DNA of 64,000 nt from Nitrososphaera sp. (GTDB taxonomy: Archaea > Thermoproteota > Nitrososphaeria > Nitrososphaerales > Nitrososphaeraceae), in assembly GCA_029263715.1 (NCBI GenBank), contig JAJUFP010000010.1, forward strand, positions 1 through 64,000, written 5' to 3'. Position 1 is the stretch's first letter. Each line of letters begins with the position of its first letter. Made by a program: the position numbers and the translations under genes. A model generated the notes under the pieces. That model was not told the origin of the DNA. It was given only the letters and a program-made list of their open reading frames with translations, and ran no database searches. Positions 36,210 to 43,878 of the stretch are shown piece by piece.

Positions 36210-36620
36210 TTAGTCGAATAGCTCTATCTCCATGCTGTTGCCGTTCCTGTCAAACGCGCCGATGGTCTCGTATTCGTACGGGTGGTGGATTATCACGGAA
36301 ACCAGCCCAAAGAAGTGGTTCAGGTCTTCCAGCGACGGCCGGTTGGATGGCCCTGGATGCGAGTGCGCAGTGCCTATGTACGAGCTGTCAAAGGGCAGGT
36401 CGTACATTGAAAAGCCGGAGAAAAACGGGCCGTTGGAAGTGAAGGGCGGCACCACAAGACTGTCAACGATTATCTGGCGATTCTTTCTGTCGCTTTTTCC
36501 CTGCAGGATGAGGATAGCCTCGTTTGGATGCCAGGTCTTGGCAAAGGTGATTATCCCGTCTGCAGCCTGGCGCTTTAGCAGCACCCGCCTTTGAACGCTC
36601 TTTACAGACTTGCCAAACAA
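36210..36620 (-). CDS. JAMM/MPN+ metalloprotease-like protein
   Basis: 136 residues. JAMM zinc site: Glu34 (HPNEAIL) and the HxHPx6SxxD block His86, His88, Ser96 and Asp99 (AHSHPGPSNRPSLED). Active members remove ubiquitin-like modifiers (SAMPs in archaea) or cut thioester sulfur carriers. No ubiquitin-like or E1 gene is adjacent. Confidence 0.88.
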   Translation of the reverse strand: MFGKSVKSVQRRVLLKRQAADGIITFAKTWHPNEAILILQGKSDRKNRQIIVDSLVVPPFTSNGPFFSGFSMYDLPFDSSYIGTAHSHPGPSNRPSLEDLNHFFGLVSVIIHHPYEYETIGAFDRNGNSMEIELFD

Positions 36621-36650
36621 CGGTTGATCCTTGCTTCTTTTTACTAATTA

Positions 36651-36738
36651 GCGTTGTCATTAGGTTAAACTATCAACAACACCCACAGGAAATATCTCTA
36701 AAATTCAAGAATAATTATACAGGGTAGATTAAAAGATT
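36651..36738. repeat. Dispersed repeat B, full copy
   Basis: Left part (GCGTTGTCATTAGGTTAAAC) matches 42461-42480 and right part (AGGAAATATCTCTAAAA, AATTATACAGGGTAGATTAAAA) matches 41737-41785. Non-coding, just upstream of the JAMM gene. Confidence 0.5.
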
Positions 36739-36911
36739 ATCTGCGCTCTCCCCCTCAGTACCCCATCTGTCTTAACTTTCTGAATTAACCTTCTTTCATG
36801 CTGTCCGAGATCATATCAAAATCCTTTTGGACAAGCAAAGCACATCATCCATAGCAGGTACTCATGCAGTTGTCCAGCTGGTTTTAATACCGTTAATGTA
36901 ACAAGATATCT

Positions 36912-37052
36912 GTGCAAGGCGTTCAAAAGATAAAATGCACTTCGTGTGGCGTAATGTTCATGTCAGAAACTAATGTCAGCAAATGTCCAGCATGTTCTGA
37001 AAGTCACTCGCATGGCGACATGGGCGGCTGCGGATGTGGACATAGCCACTAA
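36912..37052 (+). CDS. Small zinc-ribbon protein, 46 aa
   Basis: GTG start at 36912, 26 bases after a TATA box (TTTTAATACC, 36882-36891), so leaderless. One zinc ribbon CTSCG...CPACS followed by a His/Cys/Gly-rich end (SHSHGD...CGCGHSH) that could bind another metal. No longer relatives recognised. Confidence 0.6.
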   Translation: MQGVQKIKCTSCGVMFMSETNVSKCPACSESHSHGDMGGCGCGHSH

Positions 37053-37102
37053 CTATCTTTTTTAGATAATCGCCAAACGCGTCAAATTTTCTAGATGAAT
37101 AC

Positions 37103-37149
37103 GAATCATAACATTACGAATTCAACATGGATTTGCTTATGTTAAGAAA
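37103..37149. repeat. Dispersed repeat A, copy 3
   Basis: GAATCATAACATTACG...TTGCTTATGTTAAGAAA, closely matching 28835-28882 including the flanking TGAAGATC. Lies in the gene-free strip downstream of the CARF operon. Confidence 0.6.
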
Positions 37150-37283
37150 CTGACAAATATTTGGCATGAAGATCTTTTCAGGCACAAAGTTTGTCAACAA
37201 GAATAATGAAAATGGAATTAGACTGTTACTTTGTTGCATAACAAGAAGCAGTCAAACCCGCGATGATATTATATGCAACAATT

Positions 37284-38192
37284 CTACTTGGACTTGAGCA
37301 TAACATTTACTTTTTGCCATAACTTTCTTTGACCATCCCGTGACAATGAAGTTTCATTGTCTACAAGAAAAGCTCCAATGTCACCCTGTGTTGCTTTTTT
37401 TATATTGTTCTTATTGCACCATTGAATACATTGTTCTAAGAGCTTTGGAATCTTTTCTTTTTCTTCTTTGGTTTGTTCCTCTTCTAATATTTTCTGAGCC
37501 TTCATGTCTATTCTGTCTCTGATGAGTTCTACTTTTGGGTTAAGGCTAAAACGCTCTATTCCTTTTTCAGCCCAAAACATACGCCTTAGCACGTAAAAAT
37601 CTCGTGTGTCGGGAGTTGGTGATTCTTTTCTCATGAACTCGGCCATTTCATTGGCGAGCTCTTCTTCTGATTTCTTCTTCAGTACTTCAGGGATTTCTTG
37701 TGTTTGACTTTCTTTGCCACCATAATAGTCTGCAAGTATACCCATAGGTTGCTGTCTCGTAATCTCTGATTCTATACTGGACATGACAGATTTGTAGTCC
37801 TTATACCACTCCGTAATTTCTGAAAGGGAATATCTTACCCCATTTTTTATCCAGGAGAATGTATACGAGCCTACCTTTCCATCAAGTTTTGACAATTCTT
37901 CAAGGTCTAGTATCTTCGATTGAGTTAATGCTTGGTCTAGCAAAGGATTATTTTCATCATCGATTTTGAAGGCATCGTCTTTCCTGAAAACTTGGATATT
38001 AGCTATGATCGTCTTTATATCTTCATCTTTGGCGATATTGAAAAACTCTTTCCATTCACTCCCCTGATCCCAAATAGCTTCTGCGAGGTCATACTCTGTA
38101 GATAGCTCCTTGCTGTAAAAAATGTTAAAACCTTGATTCTTTGCGTAATTGAGAATCTCCTTGCTTATATCCTCAAGGTTTTTGGATGTCAT
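37284..38192 (-). CDS. Unknown protein co-operonic with the CARF regulator, 302 aa
   Basis: Overlaps the CARF gene by 4 bases (ATGA), so the two are coupled. 302 residues, charged and helical, no signal or membrane segment; a C-terminal block (EQCIQWCNKNNIKKATQGDIGAFL) looks like a small helical domain. No nuclease or other catalytic motif recognised. AT-rich codon use unlike the core genes. By position it could be the effector or partner of the CARF sensor (inference). Confidence 0.6.
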   Translation of the reverse strand: MTSKNLEDISKEILNYAKNQGFNIFYSKELSTEYDLAEAIWDQGSEWKEFFNIAKDEDIKTIIANIQVFRKDDAFKIDDENNPLLDQALTQSKILDLEELSKLDGKVGSYTFSWIKNGVRYSLSEITEWYKDYKSVMSSIESEITRQQPMGILADYYGGKESQTQEIPEVLKKKSEEELANEMAEFMRKESPTPDTRDFYVLRRMFWAEKGIERFSLNPKVELIRDRIDMKAQKILEEEQTKEEKEKIPKLLEQCIQWCNKNNIKKATQGDIGAFLVDNETSLSRDGQRKLWQKVNVMLKSK

Positions 38193-39058
38193 TGCGTATT
38201 CAAATCCTTACCTGTCTTGTAGATTAATTGCTTTGCGGAAGGCTTGGTAGCATTTTCTGTCACTTGATAAGAAACTATTCTAACTCTAAGAAACTTTAAT
38301 GCATCACTGCCCTCTTTGGTAAGATAAACAAGGTGCCGGGAGCCATCTTTTTTCACCTGAATGAATTTCCATTTTAGAAGAGGTTCTATGAAGTTCTTGT
38401 TCAAAGACATAAACGGTGCTTGCGCCGATGGTTCTTTTCCTCCACTTTTCTTTACTAGGTGGATCAAACCATCTTTCAATGCGCGGTCTTTTAATTCCTT
38501 TTTAGTGATCTTGCCATCATACTCATCTATTGTTTCCATACATCTAATTAGGTTATCAGCCGGAGTTTCGATCTTATACTCTGGTAAATCAATTATCTTT
38601 TTGACACCCTGGGTTTCTTGTTCCTTTGGCGGTGTCGAATATTTCTCTGGTACCACGTAATATGGCTTTATCATGGCAACGCTATCTTTGAACATCATAC
38701 AGGCCATCATGGAAGCTATTGCCTGAATCTTGCTTCCAACAGACACGTTGACGTAAATAAGATTATTTTTTTCCAGCATAATTATGGAGCTTAGAGCTCT
38801 TAATGTGTCGAATAGGTCTGTTCTGTCAGCATCTATATGCTTGTATTCTATCCTTGCATTCTTTAAAGCAGTTTCAATTTTTTCTCTGAATGGAATGCCT
38901 TCGTCCTCTCCTGGCCGACTGTGAACCAAAAGCCATACCCGGTCAGCTTTCCAATCAATTGCGGGTTTGACTATCCTGTCAACCTCAAAACCAATAGCTG
39001 CTATATGTACTCTTAAAACAGGGGTTTTCGTTGTAATGGCGCTCTCAATAGTAAGCAT
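38189..39058 (-). CDS. CARF-like sensor with winged-helix domain (DUF6293/HFX_2341 type)
   Basis: 289 residues from the ATG at 39058, 25 bases after a TATA box on the same strand. N-terminal Rossmann-like domain: RVHIAAIGFEVDRIVKPA, WKADRVWLLVHS, and LIYVNVSVGSKIQAIASMMA, whose G-S-K loop is where CARF domains bind cyclic oligoadenylate. The C-terminal ~100 residues are a winged helix (ITKKELKDRA; GSRHLVYLTKEGSDALKFL). Relatives such as Csa3 control CRISPR genes. First gene of a two-gene operon. Confidence 0.7.
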   Translation of the reverse strand: MLTIESAITTKTPVLRVHIAAIGFEVDRIVKPAIDWKADRVWLLVHSRPGEDEGIPFREKIETALKNARIEYKHIDADRTDLFDTLRALSSIIMLEKNNLIYVNVSVGSKIQAIASMMACMMFKDSVAMIKPYYVVPEKYSTPPKEQETQGVKKIIDLPEYKIETPADNLIRCMETIDEYDGKITKKELKDRALKDGLIHLVKKSGGKEPSAQAPFMSLNKNFIEPLLKWKFIQVKKDGSRHLVYLTKEGSDALKFLRVRIVSYQVTENATKPSAKQLIYKTGKDLNTQ

Positions 39059-39077
39059 AGTTAAATGAATAATATTA

Positions 39078-39100
39078 GTAATATACGATTGCTTAAATCC
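39078..39100. promoter_or_regulatory. Divergent TATA boxes between CARF operon and zinc-protein genes
   Basis: Minus-strand CGTATATTAC at 39078-39087 is 25 bases from the CARF start (39058). Plus-strand GCTTAAATCC at 39091-39100 is 28 bases before the ATG at 39124. The two promoters share a 65 bp gap, so the winged-helix CARF protein could control both. Confidence 0.5.
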
Positions 39101-39123
39101 TTTTTGCTCGCAGTTTGTGGAGT

Positions 39124-39294
39124 ATGAATCAAACAATCAATACCATAATCATTTGCAAATGCGGTCATACAGAATCGCGCCACGAAATTCCAATTGTAAC
39201 TTCAGACGGTAAAGTATCAGAAATGCGATGTAACCTTTGTGAATGTCCTGATTATCTTCCAGTTAGGATATTCGTAGCTGCCGAGGCGAACTAG
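39124..39294 (+). CDS. Small zinc-ribbon protein, 56 aa
   Basis: ATG at 39124, TAG at 39292-39294, directly followed by the GTG start of the next gene. Two Cys pairs, CKCGH and CNLCEC, form a probable zinc site. Unknown family. First of three small genes divergent from the CARF operon. Confidence 0.55.
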   Translation: MNQTINTIIICKCGHTESRHEIPIVTSDGKVSEMRCNLCECPDYLPVRIFVAAEAN

Positions 39295-39543
39295 GTGAAA
39301 GGCCGTATCCCTCCACAAGAAATGCTCTGTTCACTAGTTGATGATAAATCATTACTCACCGAGACGGAACAGACATTTCAAGATGGTATTTCTATATTTA
39401 ACGAAGGCGACAAGTTATTACTAGAATGCCATGACTGCCAAAGTGAACTAACAGAGTACAGCGATTGGGATAAAATTCGATACAAGTGTGAGAATTGTGG
39501 AATGTTTATCACTAACCTAGCGTTCTTTATGGAGGAAAGTTAG
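39295..39543 (+). CDS. Small zinc-ribbon protein, 82 aa
   Basis: GTG start at 39295, the base after the previous stop. N-terminal acidic helical region, then a zinc ribbon CHDCQ...CENCG in residues 43-70. Probably translated together with its neighbour. No known family. Confidence 0.55.
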   Translation: MKGRIPPQEMLCSLVDDKSLLTETEQTFQDGISIFNEGDKLLLECHDCQSELTEYSDWDKIRYKCENCGMFITNLAFFMEES

Positions 39544-39580
39544 CAGAGATGATTCAAGACTTAAGCAGAATTGCATCCGA

Positions 39581-39877
39581 TTGGCCAAAGAACAGAATAT
39601 TACCATTAAGGAATACATCAACAAGTTCCTGGAAGGCCATGTCATTTCTGTCGAGTTTATGAGGAAACGCTTTTCGCAGATACTGCAGGTTGGTGCAACC
39701 GATACCGCGGTATTGATGCAGGACAAGGGTAAGAACGTCATTGCCTCTGTTACCATACAAAAGAGCGGTGATCTTTACTGCTCTGCATGCAAGAAGGACT
39801 TTTGCGAGCATATCTTTGCCTCCTTGTTTTCGCCAAGCTGGATAACCATACTTCAGAATATGGCTAAAGAAGAGTGA
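39581..39877 (+). CDS. SWIM-type zinc-finger-like protein, 98 aa
   Basis: TTG start at 39581, though the frame stays open further upstream without an ATG or GTG. Helical start (EYINKFLEGHVISVEFMRKRFSQIL), then strands and a C-terminal CSACKKDFCEHIFA block that resembles a SWIM-type CxxC...CxH zinc finger, used in DNA or protein binding. Same direction as the two zinc-ribbon genes before it. Confidence 0.5.
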   Translation: MAKEQNITIKEYINKFLEGHVISVEFMRKRFSQILQVGATDTAVLMQDKGKNVIASVTIQKSGDLYCSACKKDFCEHIFASLFSPSWITILQNMAKEE

Positions 39878-40021
39878 ACACCGGACACCATTGTGACATT
39901 GTATCTCTACATGTTAGTTAGGAAGCGAGTAGCGGGTTTAACCTGTCTCCAATTAGTAGTGTCGACAGCCAGTTTCTACTTCATGCTGTCAATATTCAAC
40001 AGCGTACTTGTCTCGAGGTTT

Positions 40022-40222
40022 TCAATGCCTCAAGGACTTTCCAGAGATGACGATCCTCTCGTATGTAATTTGAGCAACAAACCATTCTTCAGAATCCTGC
40101 TCACTAGTTAAGAAATTGCGGCCACCTTTCAAGCATATTTGATTGTCCCTAAGGTTGATTGAAACACCGTAGCCTTTTAGCAACTTTACATTATAGTGAT
40201 TCTTCCGACCTGTGACCGTCAT
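40022..40222 (-). pseudogene. cas1: N-terminal remnant of cas1
   Basis: 66 residues readable from 40222. KLLKGYGVSINLRDNQICLK, then GEQ-like SEQDSEEWF and ITYERIVISGK match the N-terminal beta domain of archaeal Cas1. The frame then stops after 4 unrelated residues, and no catalytic C-terminal domain (Glu, His, Asp site) is found in the next ~150 bases in any minus frame. Cas1 is normally ~300-330 residues and integrates CRISPR spacers. This looks like a deletion remnant. Confidence 0.7.
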
Positions 40223-40262
40223 AACGAAGGTAATGACAAGGTTAGCTTTAGCTTTTGCAGCG

Positions 40263-40946
40263 CTACGGCCTACTTCCTTGGTTATCAGAATCTGTTTTAT
40301 CTGTGGTCTTGGTTTTTGCAGGTATCCCTATTGACTTCTTAAGACGATTGCGAAAAAGGGTAAATAAAATGGCACTCCCGAGTGAGCCGGTGATCAATGC
40401 CACAAGAAATATCGGATTCCTCGTCAAGTCAATAAAGCTTTTGAATGTCCAATCACCAGTGCCAACTGCAGTAACACTTCCTTGATCATAGACTGCAGTG
40501 ATAACATAGTCATTCGAAGCACCTTCCTCATTGGTTATGTCGAGGATGAGTTTAGAACCAGTTCCTTGAGTAAATTTCTGCGTATTAAGGATAATGAAAT
40601 TTGTATCCAACTTATCTGAAAGGTCAACAGAATTGTTCATCATTAGCGAGGTGTTGTTTAGTTGTGGAAGTGTTATTGTGGATGTACTAAATACATTTGA
40701 GACATTATGTATTCTTGATGGTGATTTAATAAAAAGCGTCATATTAGTTGCCGGTTCTGAACCATAGTTGCTGACAGTCAATCGCAGTTTATGTTCGTCG
40801 AGTGTGGCGACAGGTTCCTTCACGATCTCGACAACTGGATAATAGAAACGTGTAATTATCGTGCTTCCCAATAAGGCAGTGACAACTGTTCCTGCTAGTG
40901 CCAAAATTGCTGTTAGAATGGCAATCTTTGAAGCTACTTCGCTCAC
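40263..40946 (-). CDS. Membrane protein with external beta domain, 227 aa
   Basis: N-terminal helix (about 8-32), an external domain with several N-x-S/T sequons (NMTL, NVSN, NNTS, NNSV) and strands of CARDB-like type (KLRLTVSNYGSEPATNMTLFIKSP), then a second helix (about 180-200) and a charged cytosolic tail. Unknown role. Lies in the AT-rich island. Confidence 0.65.
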   Translation of the reverse strand: MSEVASKIAILTAILALAGTVVTALLGSTIITRFYYPVVEIVKEPVATLDEHKLRLTVSNYGSEPATNMTLFIKSPSRIHNVSNVFSTSTITLPQLNNTSLMMNNSVDLSDKLDTNFIILNTQKFTQGTGSKLILDITNEEGASNDYVITAVYDQGSVTAVGTGDWTFKSFIDLTRNPIFLVALITGSLGSAILFTLFRNRLKKSIGIPAKTKTTDKTDSDNQGSRP

Positions 40947-41783
40947 GCCTTTTTTGGAACCATATTCATTCTGTATTGCTTTTTAATATATTTGCCGAGA
41001 TCTGAGAGGATACTTGTACTATTCCCATATAAGCACCAAATGATTGGTTACTAATTTTCGCCACCCGGAGCTCGCCTGGAGACTTGGAAGTGGCACAAAA
41101 GTGTGTAGGGAAGGAGCATTCCCTTTCCAGACATGGAATCGACATAGTTGACACAGTTTTCTCCAACAACAATCCACACTTGAGTGTCAGTGTGTTGCCA
41201 TAATGTATAGAATGGAGAAGGTACAGAGAATCTCCAAATCTCGGTTGATGGAGATTTCTACATAATGACATTCTTTTTCTATGCACAAGTTCCATGAAAT
41301 TTCTAATTACTTTACGCACAAATTTCCACGCGAAACTAAAGTTTCCACCATTTTTCCATGTTTCCAAAAAGTTGATGTGTGTACTTTCCATCGCATCAAA
41401 AGGTTTAATTGCAAGACTTGTCCAATTACTCATGCATAAAGTTTCCATTATTCTTTGGAAAATATGGAAAAATAGCAAGATAGCAGCTATGTTATGGCGA
41501 TTTTAACATTGTGAACTCAAAATTTGAGTTATGCGCCTCTAGAGTGTATTTCTTGAACATGACTCGATTCTAATGTAATACTGTGTGTATTTGTACAGTA
41601 ATTTTTATTTCTCCAATAGACAAGATACGACTGACAAACCCGCACATTTCCTTGCATCGGGCATGTTAGCTTTTTCCGTAACCGTAGATACTAATTTCAA
41701 CAAGCATTAGATAACTAGTGTTTAGCATTCGCAGGAAATGCATCTAAAACCAAGAACAATTATACAAGATTGGATTAAAAAGA
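40947..41783. other. Gene-poor stretch
   Basis: About 840 AT-rich bases. A 170-codon frame on the minus strand (40966-41478) has odd composition, many Met, His and Cys, and repeated GGAAA/TTTCC words, and I do not accept it as a gene. The right end contains a copy of repeat B. Confidence 0.4.
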
Positions 41784-41785
41784 TC
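41725..41785. repeat. Dispersed repeat B, right-half copy
   Basis: AGGAAATGCATCTAAAA and AATTATACAAGATTGGATTAAAA match the right half of 36651-36738. It abuts the stop codon of the Lrp-type gene. Confidence 0.5.
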
Positions 41786-42014
41786 AGCCTTCCGCGACGA
41801 GCATAGTAAGACTCGAACGCACGTTATTAATTCTGCGAATCTTTTGAGCAATGCTTCTTAGCTCATCTTCCGAACCCAAATTCAATTTGACCACTATATC
41901 ATACACGCCGTGTGTTTTATACGCGAAAGAAATGCCCGCTATTGTTAAAAGCTCCTTGATGGTTTCATCCTCAGTTCCAAGGTCACAATTCAAAAGAATG
42001 AAAGCTTTAGACAT
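41784..42014 (-). CDS. Stand-alone Lrp/AsnC ligand-binding (RAM) domain
   Basis: 76 residues from the ATG at 42014. MSKAFILLNCDLGTEDETIKELL, AYKTHGVYDIVVKLNLGS and INNVRSSLTMLV are the strand-helix pattern of the RAM domain; there is no DNA-binding half. Such stand-alone domains bind amino acids or mix with full-length Lrp proteins. Confidence 0.8.
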   Translation of the reverse strand: MSKAFILLNCDLGTEDETIKELLTIAGISFAYKTHGVYDIVVKLNLGSEDELRSIAQKIRRINNVRSSLTMLVAEG

Positions 42015-42035
42015 ATCATATATGAAGACCCACAC

Positions 42036-42789
42036 TATAAAAGGAATTGCTATAGTAATTACCTTTGTATTGCAATTCTGAAAGAAACGATCTGCATGGT
42101 ATGCTAAGACGCCGTATTCCTGACACAGGTCAGTTGGTAGGTAAGTAGGTATTATTGATTAGTGTAATTCTTTTCTCAGTTTGGTAGGTAGTGTGCTCCA
42201 GTCCATAGTGCTGCAAAAAACCGTATCATGGAAGGATTCATCTCTAAGGCGGTTGTGTTATTTTCGCCATCTCTATGCTGCAGACCAGAAATATTCTATC
42301 TGGAAATCGCCCATAAAGGGAAACATTCGCCTTAAACGTTGGATGAAGTTTATTTCTTTTACCATATTTCGTGTATCGCGGCCTGGTCTTTTGAATCTGG
42401 TTTGTCTTTAAGTGGGATTATTCCAATAGAGTTTTTTATACTCTGATCTTTTTCTCAATAAACGTTGTCATCATGTTAAACCATCCATAACGTTCGAAGG
42501 AAATGCGTCAACAATAGTTGCAAGACGTCAAACTAGAACATTACTTACTGCCTAACTTCTTCAAAATCCTAACTCGGCTATTTTCACGATGGGAACTCCC
42601 GTTCTCAAGACATAGTTGGCATGAGTCGCTTTTGCCTCTCCGCCTTTGTATATGATGCGAATTTGTACCTAGGTTTGACCAGGTTGATTTTCTTGTTTTG
42701 CTCTATGGATTCTAGTCTGATGTCTGTGTTGTCTGCACGGTTTTTAAGGTCAGCTCCAAACGCAAATATTCCTCAATTGTCGAATTATG
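42036..42789. other. Gene-poor stretch
   Basis: About 750 bases without a supported gene. Contains repeat B left-half copy at 42461-42515. Short GGTAGGTA-type words occur at 42134-42145 and 42183-42189. No transposase could be recognised. Confidence 0.4.
42461..42515. repeat. Dispersed repeat B, left-half copy
   Basis: AACGTTGTCATCATGTTAAAC matches GCGTTGTCATTAGGTTAAAC at 36651, followed by a shared AGGAAAT word (CGAAGGAAATGCG). Confidence 0.45.
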
Positions 42790-42882
42790 TAACGCGGGAT
42801 AGGCCCATTCTACTACTGCCAAATGCTTGTCAACGCACACCAACAGTAGTCATCTCTGAACCACAGAGTCTATCCCGCGTTA
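42790..42882. repeat. Inverted-repeat element with nested stems
   Basis: Perfect 13 bp inverted repeats TAACGCGGGATAG (42790-42802) and CTATCCCGCGTTA (42870-42882) bound a 93 bp unit. Inside are ACTACTG/CAGTAGT and a small CTCTG-AACCA-CAGAG hairpin. It may be a MITE-like element or a structured RNA. No flanking target duplication was seen. Confidence 0.55.
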
Positions 42883-42979
42883 TCTGACCCCTTGTCCCTA
42901 GCTGATTCTACCGGATAATCGTCATCATTTACAGAGTTGGGATTCGGCTTTAACCCAAACTTTCATTGTGAAGAGCAGG

Positions 42980-43026
42980 CTGTCATGATGCAGTAATTGA
43001 CCATGGCGGTGACCTCCTGATGACAG
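42980..43026 (+). ncRNA. Possible C/D-box sRNA
   Basis: Short terminal stem CTGTCA (42980-42985) / TGACAG (43021-43026) next to a C-like box TGATGC (42986-42991) and a D box CTGA (43017-43020), with GGTGACC inside as a possible C' box. Spacing fits a small archaeal C/D RNA, but the boxes are imperfect and the call is weak. Confidence 0.25.
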
Positions 43027-43077
43027 ATATGAATAATAACCTGAATTTCCAAGGAAGAGCTGAACGATGACGACGTC

Positions 43078-43401
43078 ATGCTGTTAAGAAGGGAAATCGG
43101 CGACAACAAAATCATAGTCCGCAGAGGTGAAGTTGGAAACGACCAGGACGGAACTCCGCTTTTGATAAACACAAAAGGCGAGGCCTATCGCGTCAACGAT
43201 ACCGCGGTGTCGCTTTGGAACATGTGCAACGGAATCACGTTTGACGACCTGTATCACGAGGTATTGCGTATTTCTTCTGCCGACGAGGACGATGTCCGCA
43301 AGTCCCTTGAGCAGATGATAAGGCAGTTCCACAAGATCTCGGTTGTAGAAGTAAAGGAAGACAGGATCAGCGTTGGCCGCAGATCTGAAATGCAAACATG
43401 A
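43078..43401 (+). CDS. Orphan PqqD-like (RiPP recognition element) protein
   Basis: 107 residues. Core pattern LLINTKGEAYRVNDTAVSLW then CNGITFDDLYHEV, matching the PqqD fold in which a winged-helix domain binds leader peptides. The C-terminal tail is basic. No radical-SAM or peptide gene is next to it. The stop overlaps the convergent 143-aa gene by about 35 bases. Confidence 0.65.
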   Translation: MLLRREIGDNKIIVRRGEVGNDQDGTPLLINTKGEAYRVNDTAVSLWNMCNGITFDDLYHEVLRISSADEDDVRKSLEQMIRQFHKISVVEVKEDRISVGRRSEMQT

Positions 43402-43798
43402 GATAGCCAGCTATTCTGCCGGCGCGCCGGTAGGGGTAAAAGTTGCCCGTCGCCTTGGGCATCAATTCATGCTTGAGGGCCTTGGCCTCTTCCTTTGATA
43501 ATGATACCCTTGTCAGCCTTTCGCCAAGGATTGCTGACCATGGCAGCTGGGGAAGCGAATCCTTCTTGTTGACTATCATGGCCACGATGCGGTTTGGGTT
43601 CTCCCGGTCCATAACCACCGAATAGTTGCAGTCGTCCTTTTCCCCAAAGGGGTCTGTAACAGTAAATGCGTCTATATTGACATACTCGCGGAGTCTGTCA
43701 CGGAGAGAGTCTGCAAGACCGGCTGCGATGGCAATGTCCGATACGGTCAACTTGCGCACTTCATCGATGGTGGGCGGTCTGATGGATGTAGCCAGCAC
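43367..43798 (-). CDS. Hypothetical protein, 143 aa
   Basis: 143 residues; N-terminal helical region (EVRKLTVSDIAIAAGLADSL), then FTVTDPFGEKDDCNYSVVMD and NPNRIVAMIVNKKDS, resembling a small ligand- or nucleic-acid-binding alpha/beta fold. No known family recognised. TATA-like GATTATATAATT (43816-43827) lies upstream on its strand. Confidence 0.6.
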   Translation of the reverse strand: MLATSIRPPTIDEVRKLTVSDIAIAAGLADSLRDRLREYVNIDAFTVTDPFGEKDDCNYSVVMDRENPNRIVAMIVNKKDSLPQLPWSAILGERLTRVSLSKEEAKALKHELMPKATGNFYPYRRAGRIAGYLMFAFQICGQR

Positions 43799-43847
43799 GA
43801 AACTAATCTAGAAATGGTGATTATATAATTTTTGGCCACGGCTAAGG

Positions 43848-43856
43848 ATTAAATTG
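43848..43856 (+). promoter_or_regulatory. TATA-like box for tRNA-Ser
   Basis: GATTAAATT centred about 27 bases before the tRNA 5' end at 43879, the distance expected for archaeal RNA polymerase. Confidence 0.45.
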
Positions 43857-43878
43857 CAACGCTATAGCACCAAACCGT

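Noticed and set aside
39893-40111. 72-codon plus-strand frame
   Set aside because: Antisense to the recognisable cas1 fragment and without coding character.
40966-41478. 170-codon minus-strand frame
   Set aside because: Composition is unlike its neighbours (many Met, His, Cys, repeated GGAAA words), no domain or promoter, and it overlaps AT-rich non-coding sequence.
36651-42515. CRISPR array
   Set aside because: Despite the CARF gene and cas1 remnant, no regularly spaced 24-37 bp repeats were seen; the repeats found are few, long and far apart.
42621-42887. 88-codon plus-strand frame
   Set aside because: It runs through the 93 bp inverted-repeat element and has no family likeness; the repeat explains the sequence better.
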